From Actinokineospora diospyrosa (GTDB taxonomy: Bacteria > Actinomycetota > Actinomycetes > Mycobacteriales > Pseudonocardiaceae), in NCBI RefSeq assembly GCF_024171925.1, contig NZ_JAMTCO010000003.1, positions 1 through 64,000 on the forward strand: a stretch of 64,000 bases of DNA, in the 5' to 3' direction. The translations under genes were made by a program, and so were the position numbers. Shown here one piece after another: positions 16,355-23,944 of the stretch. The stretch's first letter is position 1. Each line of letters opens with the position of its first letter. The notes under the pieces were generated by a model. The model was not told the origin of the DNA. It saw only the letters and a list, made by a program, of their open reading frames with translations, and ran no database searches.

Positions 16355-16953
16355 CGAGCGCGCTGCTTCTCGTACCAGGCGACGCAGTCGGAGTACCGCG
16401 GCAGCAGGCCCGCCGCTTCCGCCTCGGCCAGGGACGGCGCCGCGACGTCCTTGTCGGACATCAGCGGCTCCAGCTCCGGTGCCCAGGGCAGCGCCAACGT
16501 CGGGTCCAGCGGGTTGATGCCGCGCTCGGCCGACGGGTTGTAGCCGGTGGAGCACAGGTACGAGATGACCGTGTCCTCCTCCAGCGCCACGAACCCGTGC
16601 CCGACGCCCTCCGGCACGTACACCGCGCGGAAGTCGACCGGGTCCAGCCGCACCACGTCCCAGGCGCCGAAGGTGGGCGAGCCGACCCGGATGTCGACGA
16701 CGAAGTCGAGCAGGGCGCCCTGCGGGCAGTAGACGTACTTCGCCTGGCCGGGCGGGACGTCGGCGAAGTGCAGGCCGCGGACGGAGCCCTTGCGCGAGCG
16801 GCTGTGGTTGGTCTGCGCGACGGTGAACGGGTGGCCGACCGCCTTGGTGAAGGCCTCGCCCTGGAACGGGGAGACGAACACGCCGCGGGTGTCGGGGAAG
16901 GTGCGCGGGGTGAACTCGAAGGCGTCGGGGACGCGCAGCTCTCGTGCCTGCAT
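16351..16953 (-). CDS. dTDP-4-dehydrorhamnose 3,5-epimerase family protein
   Basis: A 200-aa RmlC-type cupin. FEFTPRTFPDTRGVFVSPFQ, TNHSRSRKGSVRGLHF with the catalytic His, VDIRVGSPTFG, VPEGVGHGFVAL and YSDCV-like C-terminus are seen. It would epimerise C3/C5 of a dTDP-4-keto-6-deoxyhexose. No rmlA, rmlB or rmlD and no glycosyltransferase are nearby, so it may serve a specialised deoxysugar route rather than rhamnose. Convergent with sodX. Confidence 0.88.
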   Translation of the reverse strand: MQARELRVPDAFEFTPRTFPDTRGVFVSPFQGEAFTKAVGHPFTVAQTNHSRSRKGSVRGLHFADVPPGQAKYVYCPQGALLDFVVDIRVGSPTFGAWDVVRLDPVDFRAVYVPEGVGHGFVALEEDTVISYLCSTGYNPSAERGINPLDPTLALPWAPELEPLMSDKDVAAPSLAEAEAAGLLPRYSDCVAWYEKQRAR

Positions 16954-17346
16954 GGGGAGCAGCGTAGGCGCCCGGTCGGACCGCCCCGCAGCAGGCGCTG
17001 GTCACGCAGCGAAAACGTTAGTCGGCGCTAGCACGCGCTTAGAAAACCGGACGGACGTCTTGGGAAACCGCCCCTGACCTGCGGAAAATGCCGCCACGAT
17101 GTGATCCCCACCGCAGACACCGGTGTCCGCGTGCTGGCAGACTGTGGCCACCGCAGCGCCACGCGGCCGCCCGCCCCACACCCCGGGGTGACGGCCCCGA
17201 GCCGCACACAGGCAGCCGAACCACCGACTCCGCACGTCCCGCGGGCACCCCACGCACACCCCCTGTGCCGTAGGCGCGCGCCCGCGACCCCACCCGCTCC
17301 GCGCCAGCCCTGCGTCGAGCACTCGCAGCGAGATCCAGGAGGACGC
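16954..17346. other. Intergenic region without recognised gene
   Basis: 393 bp between the divergent epimerase and malic enzyme genes. It must hold both promoters. Only the AGGAGG ribosome binding site of the malic enzyme (17337-17342) is clear. No RNA gene, repeat or convincing short ORF was found. Confidence 0.6.
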
Positions 17347-18528
17347 ATGACCGCGTTGAACGAGAGGACCAGCAGTCCCGTCACCGACGAGGAGATCTTC
17401 GCCGCGCACGAGGGCGGCAAGCTCGGCGTCGCGGTGACCAAGCCGCTGGCCGACCCGCGTTCGCTCTCGATCGCCTACACCCCCGGGGTGGCCAGGGTGA
17501 GCCGCGCGATCGCCGAGGACAAGGCCCTCGCCGCCCGCTACACCTGGGCGTCGCGCCTGGTCGTGGTGGTCTCCGACGGGACGGCGGTGCTGGGCCTGGG
17601 TGACATCGGCGCGGCCGCGTCGCTGCCGGTCATGGAGGGCAAGGCGGCGCTGTTCAAGACCTTCGGCGGCCTCGACTCGATCCCGCTGGTGCTCGACACG
17701 ACCGATGTGGACGAGATCGTCGAGACCCTGGTGCGGCTGCGGCCCTCCTTCGGCGCGGTCAACCTGGAGGACGTCTCGGCGCCGCGCTGCTTCGAGTTGG
17801 AGGCGCGGCTGATCGAGGCGCTCGACTGCCCGGTCATGCACGACGACCAGCACGGCACCGCGATCGTGCTGCTGGCCGCGCTGCGCGGGGCGAACACCGT
17901 GCTCGCCAAGGACATCGCCGACCAGCGCGTGGTCATCGCGGGCGCGGGCGCGGCGGGTGTGGCCTGCGCGAAGATCCTCATCGCCGCGGGCGCGGGTGAG
18001 GTGACCCTGCTGGACTCGCGCGGGATCATCCACTCCGGCCGCGACCACCTGAACCCGGTCAAGGCCGAGTTGGCCGAGCTCACCAACGCCTCCGGGCTGC
18101 GCGGCGGCCAGGCCGAGGCGCTGCGCGGGGCGGACGTGTTCGTCGGGCTGTCGGCGGGCACGGTGCCCGAGGAACTGGTCGCCACCATGGCCGACGACTC
18201 GATCGTGTTCGCGCTGTCGAACCCGGACCCGGAGATCCACCCGGAGGTCGCCGCCCGGCACGCCGCCATCGTGGCCACCGGCCGCAGCGACTTCCCGAAC
18301 CAGATCAACAACGTGCTGGCCTTCCCTGGCATCTTCCGCGGCGCGCTCGACGCAGGCGCGCGGCGGATCACCGAGGCGATGAAGCTGGCCGCGGCGGACG
18401 CCATCGCCGCGGTGGCCGCGGACGACCTGGCGGTCGACAAGATCGTGCCGAGCGCGCTCGACCCGAGGGTCGCCCCCGAGGTCGCGGCGGCTGTGGCACG
18501 GGCGGCGCGGGTGGACGGGGTAGCCTGA
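17347..18528 (+). CDS. NAD(P)-dependent malic enzyme
   Basis: A 393-aa short-form malic enzyme converting malate to pyruvate and CO2. YTPGVARVSRAIA has the catalytic Tyr, VVVSDGTAVLGLGDIGA and MEGKAALFKTFGG (catalytic Lys) the substrate site, NLEDVSAPRCFELE and MHDDQHGTAIV the metal ligands, and GAGAAGVACAKIL the dinucleotide fold. SNPDPEI and FPNQINNVLAFPGIFRGALD are also family blocks. ATG 17347 has a strong AGGAGG upstream. Cofactor preference cannot be fixed from sequence alone. Confidence 0.95.
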   Translation: MTALNERTSSPVTDEEIFAAHEGGKLGVAVTKPLADPRSLSIAYTPGVARVSRAIAEDKALAARYTWASRLVVVVSDGTAVLGLGDIGAAASLPVMEGKAALFKTFGGLDSIPLVLDTTDVDEIVETLVRLRPSFGAVNLEDVSAPRCFELEARLIEALDCPVMHDDQHGTAIVLLAALRGANTVLAKDIADQRVVIAGAGAAGVACAKILIAAGAGEVTLLDSRGIIHSGRDHLNPVKAELAELTNASGLRGGQAEALRGADVFVGLSAGTVPEELVATMADDSIVFALSNPDPEIHPEVAARHAAIVATGRSDFPNQINNVLAFPGIFRGALDAGARRITEAMKLAAADAIAAVAADDLAVDKIVPSALDPRVAPEVAAAVARAARVDGVA

Positions 18529-18589
18529 GAGCCGGCGGGATGCTCGGCAGGTGCCCCACCCGCCTACTCGAGGGTGGAGGGAACGCGCC

Positions 18590-21148
18590 GTGGCCGAGCA
18601 TGTCGTGCGCGCCGGACTCCCCCGGGTCGCGCTGCCACCCGGCGGGTTCGACAGCGACGCGGGTCGGGTGCTCGCGCCCGACCTGACCCGACCGGACGTC
18701 GTGGGGTTCACCGACGACCCGGCCGCTGAGCGCGCCCTGCTGCTGGAGGCCCAGCGGATCGCCAGGATGGGCAGTTGGACGCTGGACGTGCTCACCGGCG
18801 AGGCGTACCTGTCCGACGGCCTGCGCGGGCTGTGCGGCCTGCCCGCCCGCGCGACGCTGACCGACCTGCTCGCGCTGGTGCACCCCGAAGACCTGCCCGT
18901 GCTCAACGACTTCCAGGCGGCGCTGCGCGCGCGGCGCTCGTCGCAGCCGCTGGAGCTGGAGGTCCGCGACGACACGGGGAAGCGGTCGTACCTGGTCCGC
19001 GCCCGCCCGGAGTTCGAGACCGGCGGGCGCGTGGTCCGGGTGCACGGCACCGTGCAGGACTTCACCCGCTTCCGCGCGCTGGAGCGGCAGCTCAGCCAGG
19101 ACGGGCGGCTCTTCCGCGAGGCGCAGCGGGTGGCGCGGCTGGGCACCTGGGAGTGGAACACGGTCTCCGGTGAGTGCCTGTGGTCCTCGATGCTCTACGA
19201 GCTGTTCGGCGTCGAGGCGGGCACCAAGATCACCTACCGGGACTACCTGCAGCTGGTGCACCCGGACGACCGCAGCTGGGTCGACCAGCGCTGGCAGGAG
19301 CTGGCGGGCACCCGGCGACCGGTCGAGTGCGAGCACCGGGTCATCCGCCCGGACGGCAAGCGCCGGGTGTTCCGGGTGCGCGGCGAGGCGGCGGGCACCG
19401 ACAACGACCGCAACGTCATGATCGGCACCGCGCAGGACGTCACCGAGCAGCGCTCCACCGAGACCAGGATGCAGCGCTCGAGCAAGCGGTTCACCGACCT
19501 GGTGGCCATAACGCCGGTCGGGATCGCGCTGTTCGACGACGCCGAGCGGCTGGTCGACGCCAACGACGCGCTGTGCTCGCTGCTGGGCCTGGACCTGGAG
19601 CGGCTGCGCGGGATGAGCGCCGAGCAGCTGACGCACCCGGACGACCGGGAGGCGCGGCGCGGGCGCGAGTCGCACTCGTTCCACAGCGGCCAGCGGGTGC
19701 TGGTGACCGCGACCGGCAAGCCGGTCTACTGCGAGCTCAACGCCACGGTGTCGGTCGCCGACGACGGGCAGCGGTTCTGGTTGGTGGTGTTCGCCGACGT
19801 CACCGACCGTCGCCGGGCCGCCGAGCGACTGCGCTACCAGGCGACACACGATGAGCTGACAGGGCTGCCGGGGCGTGCGGCGGTGAAGGAGTTGCTCGGC
19901 AAGCTCCTCGGCGGGCGCGACTACGAGCGGATCGCGCTGCTGTTCTGCGACGTGGACAACTTCAAGCGGGTCAACGACTCCCTCGGCCACGACGTCGGCG
20001 ACGAGCTGATCACCGCGCTGGCCAGGCGGTTGGAGCGCGGGCTGCCGCCCAGCTGCACGGTCGCCAGGATGTCCGGCGACGAGTACGTGATCATCTGCTC
20101 GGACGTGGAGGAGGCGGGCGGGGTCGAGGCGCTGGCCAACCAGGTGGCCAGCCTGCTGCGCACCGCGGTCCCGGTCCGCGACCAATTGTTGCGGGTCTCG
20201 GCGTGCATCGGCGCCGCTGTCCCGAGCGGCCCGGAGACCAGCGGCGCCGACCTGCTGCGCTACGCCGACGCCGCCATGTTCGCCGCGAAGGCCCGCGGCA
20301 CCGGCCGGGTCTCCATCGCCTCGGACAAGCTGATCGCCTCGGCCAACAGCCAGATGCTGCTGGAGGGCCAGCTCCGCGAGGCGATCATGAACGACCAACT
20401 GGTGCTGCACTACCAACCCGTCGTCGGCCCGGACGGCGCCGTGCTCTCCGCCGAGGCGCTGGTCCGCTGGCCGCACCCCGAACGCGGCCTGCTCTACCCC
20501 GGCGACTTCCTCCCGGTGGCCGAGCAGGGCGACCTCCTCGGCGAACTCGACCGCTGGGTCCTGCGCGCCGCCTTCACCGAGGCCGCCGAGTGGCCCCAGC
20601 TCTGCGGCGCCATCCTCGGCGGCGGCGTCGGCATCGCGGTCAACCTCTCCGGCCTGGTCCCCGGCGACCCCGAGTTCGTCGACGTGGTCTCCGCTTCCGT
20701 TGCGGCGACCGGGATCGCGTGGGACCGGGTGGTCCTCGAACTGGTCGAGACCAGCCTGATCGACCTGCCCTCGCGCAGCCGCGAGGCGATGGCGGAACTG
20801 GTCGAGCGCGGCGTGCGCTTCGCGGTGGACGACTTCGGCACCGGCTACTCGTCGCTGGCCCGGCTCAAGGAACTCCCCGCCCAGATCATCAAGATCGACC
20901 GCCGCTTCGTCTCCGGCGTGGCAACGGACGCCTCGGACTTCGCGGTGGCGCGGGCGCTGGTGGACATGGCCCGCGCGATGGGCCGCAGTTGCGTCGCGGA
21001 GGGCGTGGAGAACGCGACGCAGTTCCACGTGCTGCGGGGCGTGGGCGTGGACGCCTACCAGGGCTGGCTGTTGTCGAAGCCGCTGCCCGCCAAGGAGTTC
21101 CGGGAGATCTTGAAGCTCGGGCCGGTGCACATCCCGCGCGGCACCTGA
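18590..21148 (+). CDS. PAS-GGDEF-EAL cyclic-di-GMP protein
   Basis: A soluble 852-aa composite protein. Three PAS segments occupy roughly 45-400 (each with a GxW/LxG and HPDD-like block such as LVHPDDRSWV), followed by GGDEF and EAL domains. The GGDEF signature is SGDEY at about 495-499, a variant still compatible with cyclase activity. EAL is complete: EALVRW at about 622, DDFGTGYSSL near 747, KIDRRFV near 765. It may therefore make or degrade c-di-GMP in response to a PAS signal. GTG 18590 follows GGAGGG; a GTG at 18551 is the alternative. Its last 55 bp are duplicated at 22551. Confidence 0.93.
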   Translation: MAEHVVRAGLPRVALPPGGFDSDAGRVLAPDLTRPDVVGFTDDPAAERALLLEAQRIARMGSWTLDVLTGEAYLSDGLRGLCGLPARATLTDLLALVHPEDLPVLNDFQAALRARRSSQPLELEVRDDTGKRSYLVRARPEFETGGRVVRVHGTVQDFTRFRALERQLSQDGRLFREAQRVARLGTWEWNTVSGECLWSSMLYELFGVEAGTKITYRDYLQLVHPDDRSWVDQRWQELAGTRRPVECEHRVIRPDGKRRVFRVRGEAAGTDNDRNVMIGTAQDVTEQRSTETRMQRSSKRFTDLVAITPVGIALFDDAERLVDANDALCSLLGLDLERLRGMSAEQLTHPDDREARRGRESHSFHSGQRVLVTATGKPVYCELNATVSVADDGQRFWLVVFADVTDRRRAAERLRYQATHDELTGLPGRAAVKELLGKLLGGRDYERIALLFCDVDNFKRVNDSLGHDVGDELITALARRLERGLPPSCTVARMSGDEYVIICSDVEEAGGVEALANQVASLLRTAVPVRDQLLRVSACIGAAVPSGPETSGADLLRYADAAMFAAKARGTGRVSIASDKLIASANSQMLLEGQLREAIMNDQLVLHYQPVVGPDGAVLSAEALVRWPHPERGLLYPGDFLPVAEQGDLLGELDRWVLRAAFTEAAEWPQLCGAILGGGVGIAVNLSGLVPGDPEFVDVVSASVAATGIAWDRVVLELVETSLIDLPSRSREAMAELVERGVRFAVDDFGTGYSSLARLKELPAQIIKIDRRFVSGVATDASDFAVARALVDMARAMGRSCVAEGVENATQFHVLRGVGVDAYQGWLLSKPLPAKEFREILKLGPVHIPRGT

Positions 21149-21149
21149 G

Positions 21150-21974
21150 TCACCACGCGGCGGGGTCGGCGACGAGCTCGCTACTGGTGATGGCGTCCTC
21201 TGTGTACTCGCAGCGGATGACAGCGCTGAACTCGTTGTCGCCGAACGCTTCCCAGAGCTCCGTGAGGTTCTCTGCCAGGTAGTGGACGACACCGTGCGAT
21301 CCGAACGCGCTGATCCCGGCAATGTGGATGACTGTCCGGCCATCGATGCTGTGGCGAGCCAGGTAGCCGAGATCGGCGTCGGTCGGTGTCGCATCGTTGC
21401 GCGGAGAGCCGTGCTTGGCGCCGTTCTCCCGGTCCATGATCCACCACCGGTTGTCGACCTTCACCATGTCCAGCCGAGGATCCCTCACGAGCAACGTCGC
21501 CGCGATCGGCGCCGACTTCGGCCCGCAGATGACCACCGAGTCGCCCTCGAACAACTCCGCGTGATCCGACCGGATCACCTCGCTCTTCGCCAAGAGCGCC
21601 AACTCGCCGAGCAGCCTTTCCACGCCGCGCTGTGCGCCCACGTCAGCCGCATCGATGTAGCTCCGCGCCTGGTCATCCACCCCGCGGCGCAACGGCACCC
21701 CGACGGTGACCGGCCCAACCCCGAAGAACGCCCGCTCCGACGGCGGCGCGGTGCCGCGGATCTGCGTGATCCGCCCCTTGCTCACCCCGAGCGCCCCGGC
21801 GATCTCGGTGTAGCTCATCCCCAGCGCCCGAGCCTCATCGATCGCCACCCGCCGAAGCCTGGCCAGTTCGTGCTGCCGCTGCCGATAGGCGTCGCCCAAG
21901 TCGCCCGCGCGCCGCGCCCGCCGCAGCGGATCGGGCTCGGATCGGACGCTGTCCAACTCATCTCGCCAGCTCAT
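21150..21974 (-). CDS. Sigma-like HTH protein with C-terminal ICGP-type domain
   Basis: A 274-aa protein. The N-terminus has a helix-turn-helix like sigma region 4 or LuxR (ARALGMSYTEIAGALGVSK, GRITQIR, about 49-73), but region 2 is absent, so it is not a sigma factor. The C-terminal half (VVICGPKSAPIAATLLVRDP, DRENGAKHGSPRNDATPTDA, AGISAFGSHGVVHYLAENL) belongs to a domain I have seen only in actinobacterial regulators; its ligand is unknown. Divergent from the unknown gene at 22074 with 99 bp between. Its 3' end lies inside a repeat boundary (see 22551). Confidence 0.72.
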   Translation of the reverse strand: MSWRDELDSVRSEPDPLRRARRAGDLGDAYRQRQHELARLRRVAIDEARALGMSYTEIAGALGVSKGRITQIRGTAPPSERAFFGVGPVTVGVPLRRGVDDQARSYIDAADVGAQRGVERLLGELALLAKSEVIRSDHAELFEGDSVVICGPKSAPIAATLLVRDPRLDMVKVDNRWWIMDRENGAKHGSPRNDATPTDADLGYLARHSIDGRTVIHIAGISAFGSHGVVHYLAENLTELWEAFGDNEFSAVIRCEYTEDAITSSELVADPAAW

Positions 21975-22073
21975 AGGCTTGTTTAGGCCCCCTTGACCCT
22001 CTCGCGCGATCGTCGTGACAGTACGAGTTTATACCCCCTCAACAGCAACCCGCACCGAGTGCTTGGAGAGGTC

Positions 22074-22496
22074 ATGACGCACACCTCAGACCCGCGCGAG
22101 AGCCGCACGACACTGTGGGTCGAGTTGCCCCGGTTGATCGACTCCGCCCGAGCGCACCTCGACAGCCACCCGGCCCTCGATGTTGCCAGCATCGACATCT
22201 CAGCCACCGCGATCGCTCCGGGACGACTGGAAGTTCACGTATCCGGCTCCCGCCCCGTTGCCAGCGCCCGCGTGCTCGACTGGCTGGACACGCTCACCAA
22301 TACGTCTCTGTTCTTGCAGGTTGAAGCCAATCCCGAACAACCCAAGGCCATGGTCTTCGGCCGCCTACCCGACGGGACGCCAGCCACCGTGATCGCCCCA
22401 CTCGCGGAAGACGACGTCGTGGGTATCACGCGCGACCGGATCGGCGACTGGGTGTTGCACTGGCTTCGCATGCAAGCCGTGGATGTCGCGGCGTAG
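22074..22496 (+). CDS. Unknown protein A, paralogue of 23521-23922
   Basis: A 140-aa protein without signal peptide or membrane segment. It contains SARAHLDSHPALDVASIDIS, GRLEVHVSG and a C-terminus (LAEDDVVGITRDRIGDWVLH, WLRMQAVDVAA) almost identical to the protein at 23521. ATG 22074 is preceded by GGAGAG. It stands beside a divergent HTH regulator, while its paralogue stands beside a GntR regulator, suggesting that both belong to regulator-effector cassettes. I do not recognise the family. Confidence 0.7.
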   Translation: MTHTSDPRESRTTLWVELPRLIDSARAHLDSHPALDVASIDISATAIAPGRLEVHVSGSRPVASARVLDWLDTLTNTSLFLQVEANPEQPKAMVFGRLPDGTPATVIAPLAEDDVVGITRDRIGDWVLHWLRMQAVDVAA

Positions 22497-22518
22497 ACGA
22501 ACGGCTGCGCGGACCGGG

Positions 22519-22547
22519 TTACTCCGCTGCGGTGAGGATGGCGCGGA
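22519..22547 (-). pseudogene. 3'-end remnant of BpsA-like gene
   Basis: This piece, with the flanking bases back to 22497, matches 23923-23973, the last codons of the BpsA-like gene (IRAILTAAE and the TAA stop), at the same 25-base distance from the preceding unknown gene. The match ends abruptly at about 22547. It is one arm of a tandem duplication. Confidence 0.8.
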
Positions 22548-22550
22548 GGG

Positions 22551-22605
22551 GGAGTTCCGGGAGGTCTTGAAGCTGGGGCCGGTGCACATCCCGCCCGGCA
22601 CCTGA
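22551..22605 (+). pseudogene. 3'-end remnant of the GGDEF-EAL gene
   Basis: The 55 bp encode EFREVLKLGPVHIPPGT and a stop, against EFREILKLGPVHIPRGT at the end of the GGDEF-EAL protein (21094-21148). Nucleotide similarity continues for about 9 bases past the stop. It has no start and no upstream gene body. It marks the second copy of the left boundary of a tandem duplication. Confidence 0.85.
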
Positions 22606-22675
22606 GTCACCACGGCGTTGCGCTCCGGCGGGTCGGTTGTCATCGCGCGGGCCCAGGTGCGCTGATAGCGTGATC

Positions 22676-22687
22676 CGCTGTACAGAA
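22676..22687. promoter_or_regulatory. Probable GntR operator 1
   Basis: CGCTGTACAGAA shares the palindromic core CTGTACAG with two sites after the gntR gene. It lies 20 bases before the gntR start, as expected for autoregulation. Confidence 0.6.
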
Positions 22688-22706
22688 GTCGTGGGTGGAG
22701 GTGGCG

Positions 22707-23441
22707 GTGGAGCGGGTGGGGTATCGGGCCATCGCTGACGGGGTTCGGGGGTTGATCGACTCGGGCGAACTCGGGGCGGGCGACCGGGTGCCCAGTGAGA
22801 ACGAGCTCATGGCGACCTACGGGGTGGAGCAGCCGACGGCGCGGCGGGCGTTGGAGGTGCTGAAGAACGAAGGGCTGATCGTCGCTCGGCGTGGGGCGGG
22901 GACGTTCGTGCGGGAGTTCCGGCCGTATCGGCGGGTTTCGCCCGACCGGCTCCGGAGTTGGGGTGCGGGGACCTCGATCTGGGCGGCCGACGACGAACGG
23001 CGGCCGGTGGTGGCGGGCGTCGAGGTCGCGGAGGAGCTGCCGCCCGGCCATATCGGGCGGGCACTCGACTTGGCGGACGGCGACCTGGTGCTGGTCCGGC
23101 GGCGGTCGTATGTCGTCGAGGGCAAGCCGATCCAACTGGCCGAGACGTACTACCCGGCGGAACTCGTGCGGGGCAGCCGGATCGCCGAGCCCGACACCGG
23201 ACCGGGCGGCGCCTACGCCCGACTCGCCGACCTGGGCGCGGCGCCGGTGCGGTTCCGGGAGGAACTCCGCTCGCGCATGCCCCGCGAAGAGGAGCGGAAG
23301 GCGCTGGACCTAGCCCAGGGCACCCCGGTGATTTGCGTCGTTCGGACCGCGTACACCGCCGACGGCACACCGGTGGAGGTCAACGAAATGACCTTGGACG
23401 CGGGCTCCTACGTCCTGGAGTACCACTTCACCGCAGAGTGA
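22707..23441 (+). CDS. GntR/HutC-subfamily transcriptional regulator
   Basis: A 244-aa regulator. The winged helix (YRAIADGVRGLIDSGELGAG, DRVPSENELMATYGVEQPT, RRALEVLKNEGL) covers about 5-75 and a UTRA effector-binding domain follows (about 90-240: LVRRRSYVVEGKPIQLAETY, NEMTLDAGSYVLEYHF). UTRA domains bind small ligands such as sugars or amino acids. The GTG at 22707 is 5 bases after GGAGG; GTG codons at 22695 and 22701 are alternatives. CTGTACAG palindromes lie before and after the gene, so it probably controls itself and the unknown gene at 23521. Confidence 0.9.
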   Translation: MERVGYRAIADGVRGLIDSGELGAGDRVPSENELMATYGVEQPTARRALEVLKNEGLIVARRGAGTFVREFRPYRRVSPDRLRSWGAGTSIWAADDERRPVVAGVEVAEELPPGHIGRALDLADGDLVLVRRRSYVVEGKPIQLAETYYPAELVRGSRIAEPDTGPGGAYARLADLGAAPVRFREELRSRMPREEERKALDLAQGTPVICVVRTAYTADGTPVEVNEMTLDAGSYVLEYHFTAE

Positions 23442-23445
23442 AGGC

Positions 23446-23457
23446 TTCTGTACAGAA
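23446..23457. promoter_or_regulatory. Probable GntR operator 2
   Basis: TTCTGTACAGAA is a perfect 12-bp palindrome five bases after the gntR stop and 75 bp before the next gene. Confidence 0.65.
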
Positions 23458-23499
23458 CAACTTGCGCGTAGGTCCGCCGCGTGCTCCACTGGTGAAAAG

Positions 23500-23511
23500 T
23501 TCTGTACAGAG
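23500..23511. promoter_or_regulatory. Probable GntR operator 3
   Basis: TTCTGTACAGAG matches operator 2 at 11 of 12 positions, 54 bp downstream of it, and overlaps the AGGAG ribosome binding site of the unknown gene at 23521. Binding here could block translation start or transcription. Confidence 0.65.
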
Positions 23512-23520
23512 GAGCAGTAC

Positions 23521-23922
23521 CTGGACGCACTGGCCACCACCTGGACCGCTCTCGCCCAGTTGACCGAATCCGCACGGGCGCACCTTGATCGCCACCCTGA
23601 TCTCCCAGTCGCCAGCGTGGATGTCTTCACGGCCGGCATCGGCCCAGGTCGGGTGGAGATCTACGTTTCCGGGCCGCGCGCCGAGGCGTGCTCTCGGCTC
23701 CTGGCGTGGTTCGAGACGCTGGCCCGCGCATCCTTGTGCCTTCAGTTCGAAGACGACCCACATCAGCCGAAGGTCATGCTCTTCGGGCGTCTGCATGACG
23801 GCACCCCGGCCGTTGTGGTTGCACCGCTTGCGGAAGACGACGTCGTGGGCATCACGCGCGACCGGATCGGCGAGTGGGTCCTGCATTGGCTTCGCATGCA
23901 AGCCGTGGATGTCGCTGCCTAG
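23521..23922 (+). CDS. Unknown protein B, paralogue of 22074-22496, possible CTG start
   Basis: The frame encodes ARAHLDRHPDLPVASVDVF and the C-terminus LAEDDVVGITRDRIGEWVLH, WLRMQAVDVAA, nearly the same as protein A. Alignment to protein A continues upstream of the first TTG (23560) to ATTWTALAQLTESARAHLD. The only candidate start covering this is CTG at 23521, six bases after AGGAG; TTG 23560 has no RBS. With CTG the product is 133 aa. It follows the gntR gene and two operator palindromes. Function unknown. Confidence 0.65.
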   Translation: MDALATTWTALAQLTESARAHLDRHPDLPVASVDVFTAGIGPGRVEIYVSGPRAEACSRLLAWFETLARASLCLQFEDDPHQPKVMLFGRLHDGTPAVVVAPLAEDDVVGITRDRIGEWVLHWLRMQAVDVAA

Positions 23923-23944
23923 ACGAACGGCTGCGCGAACCGGA

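Noticed and set aside
15956-17005. Long ORF extending SodN upstream
   Set aside because: It overlaps sodX and the epimerase in other frames and would bury the SodN leader peptide.
18368-21394. 1008-aa minus-strand ORF
   Set aside because: Shadow of the GGDEF-EAL gene with no recognisable domain.
21150-21974. Sigma factor
   Set aside because: It has a region 4-like HTH but no region 2, so it cannot melt promoters.
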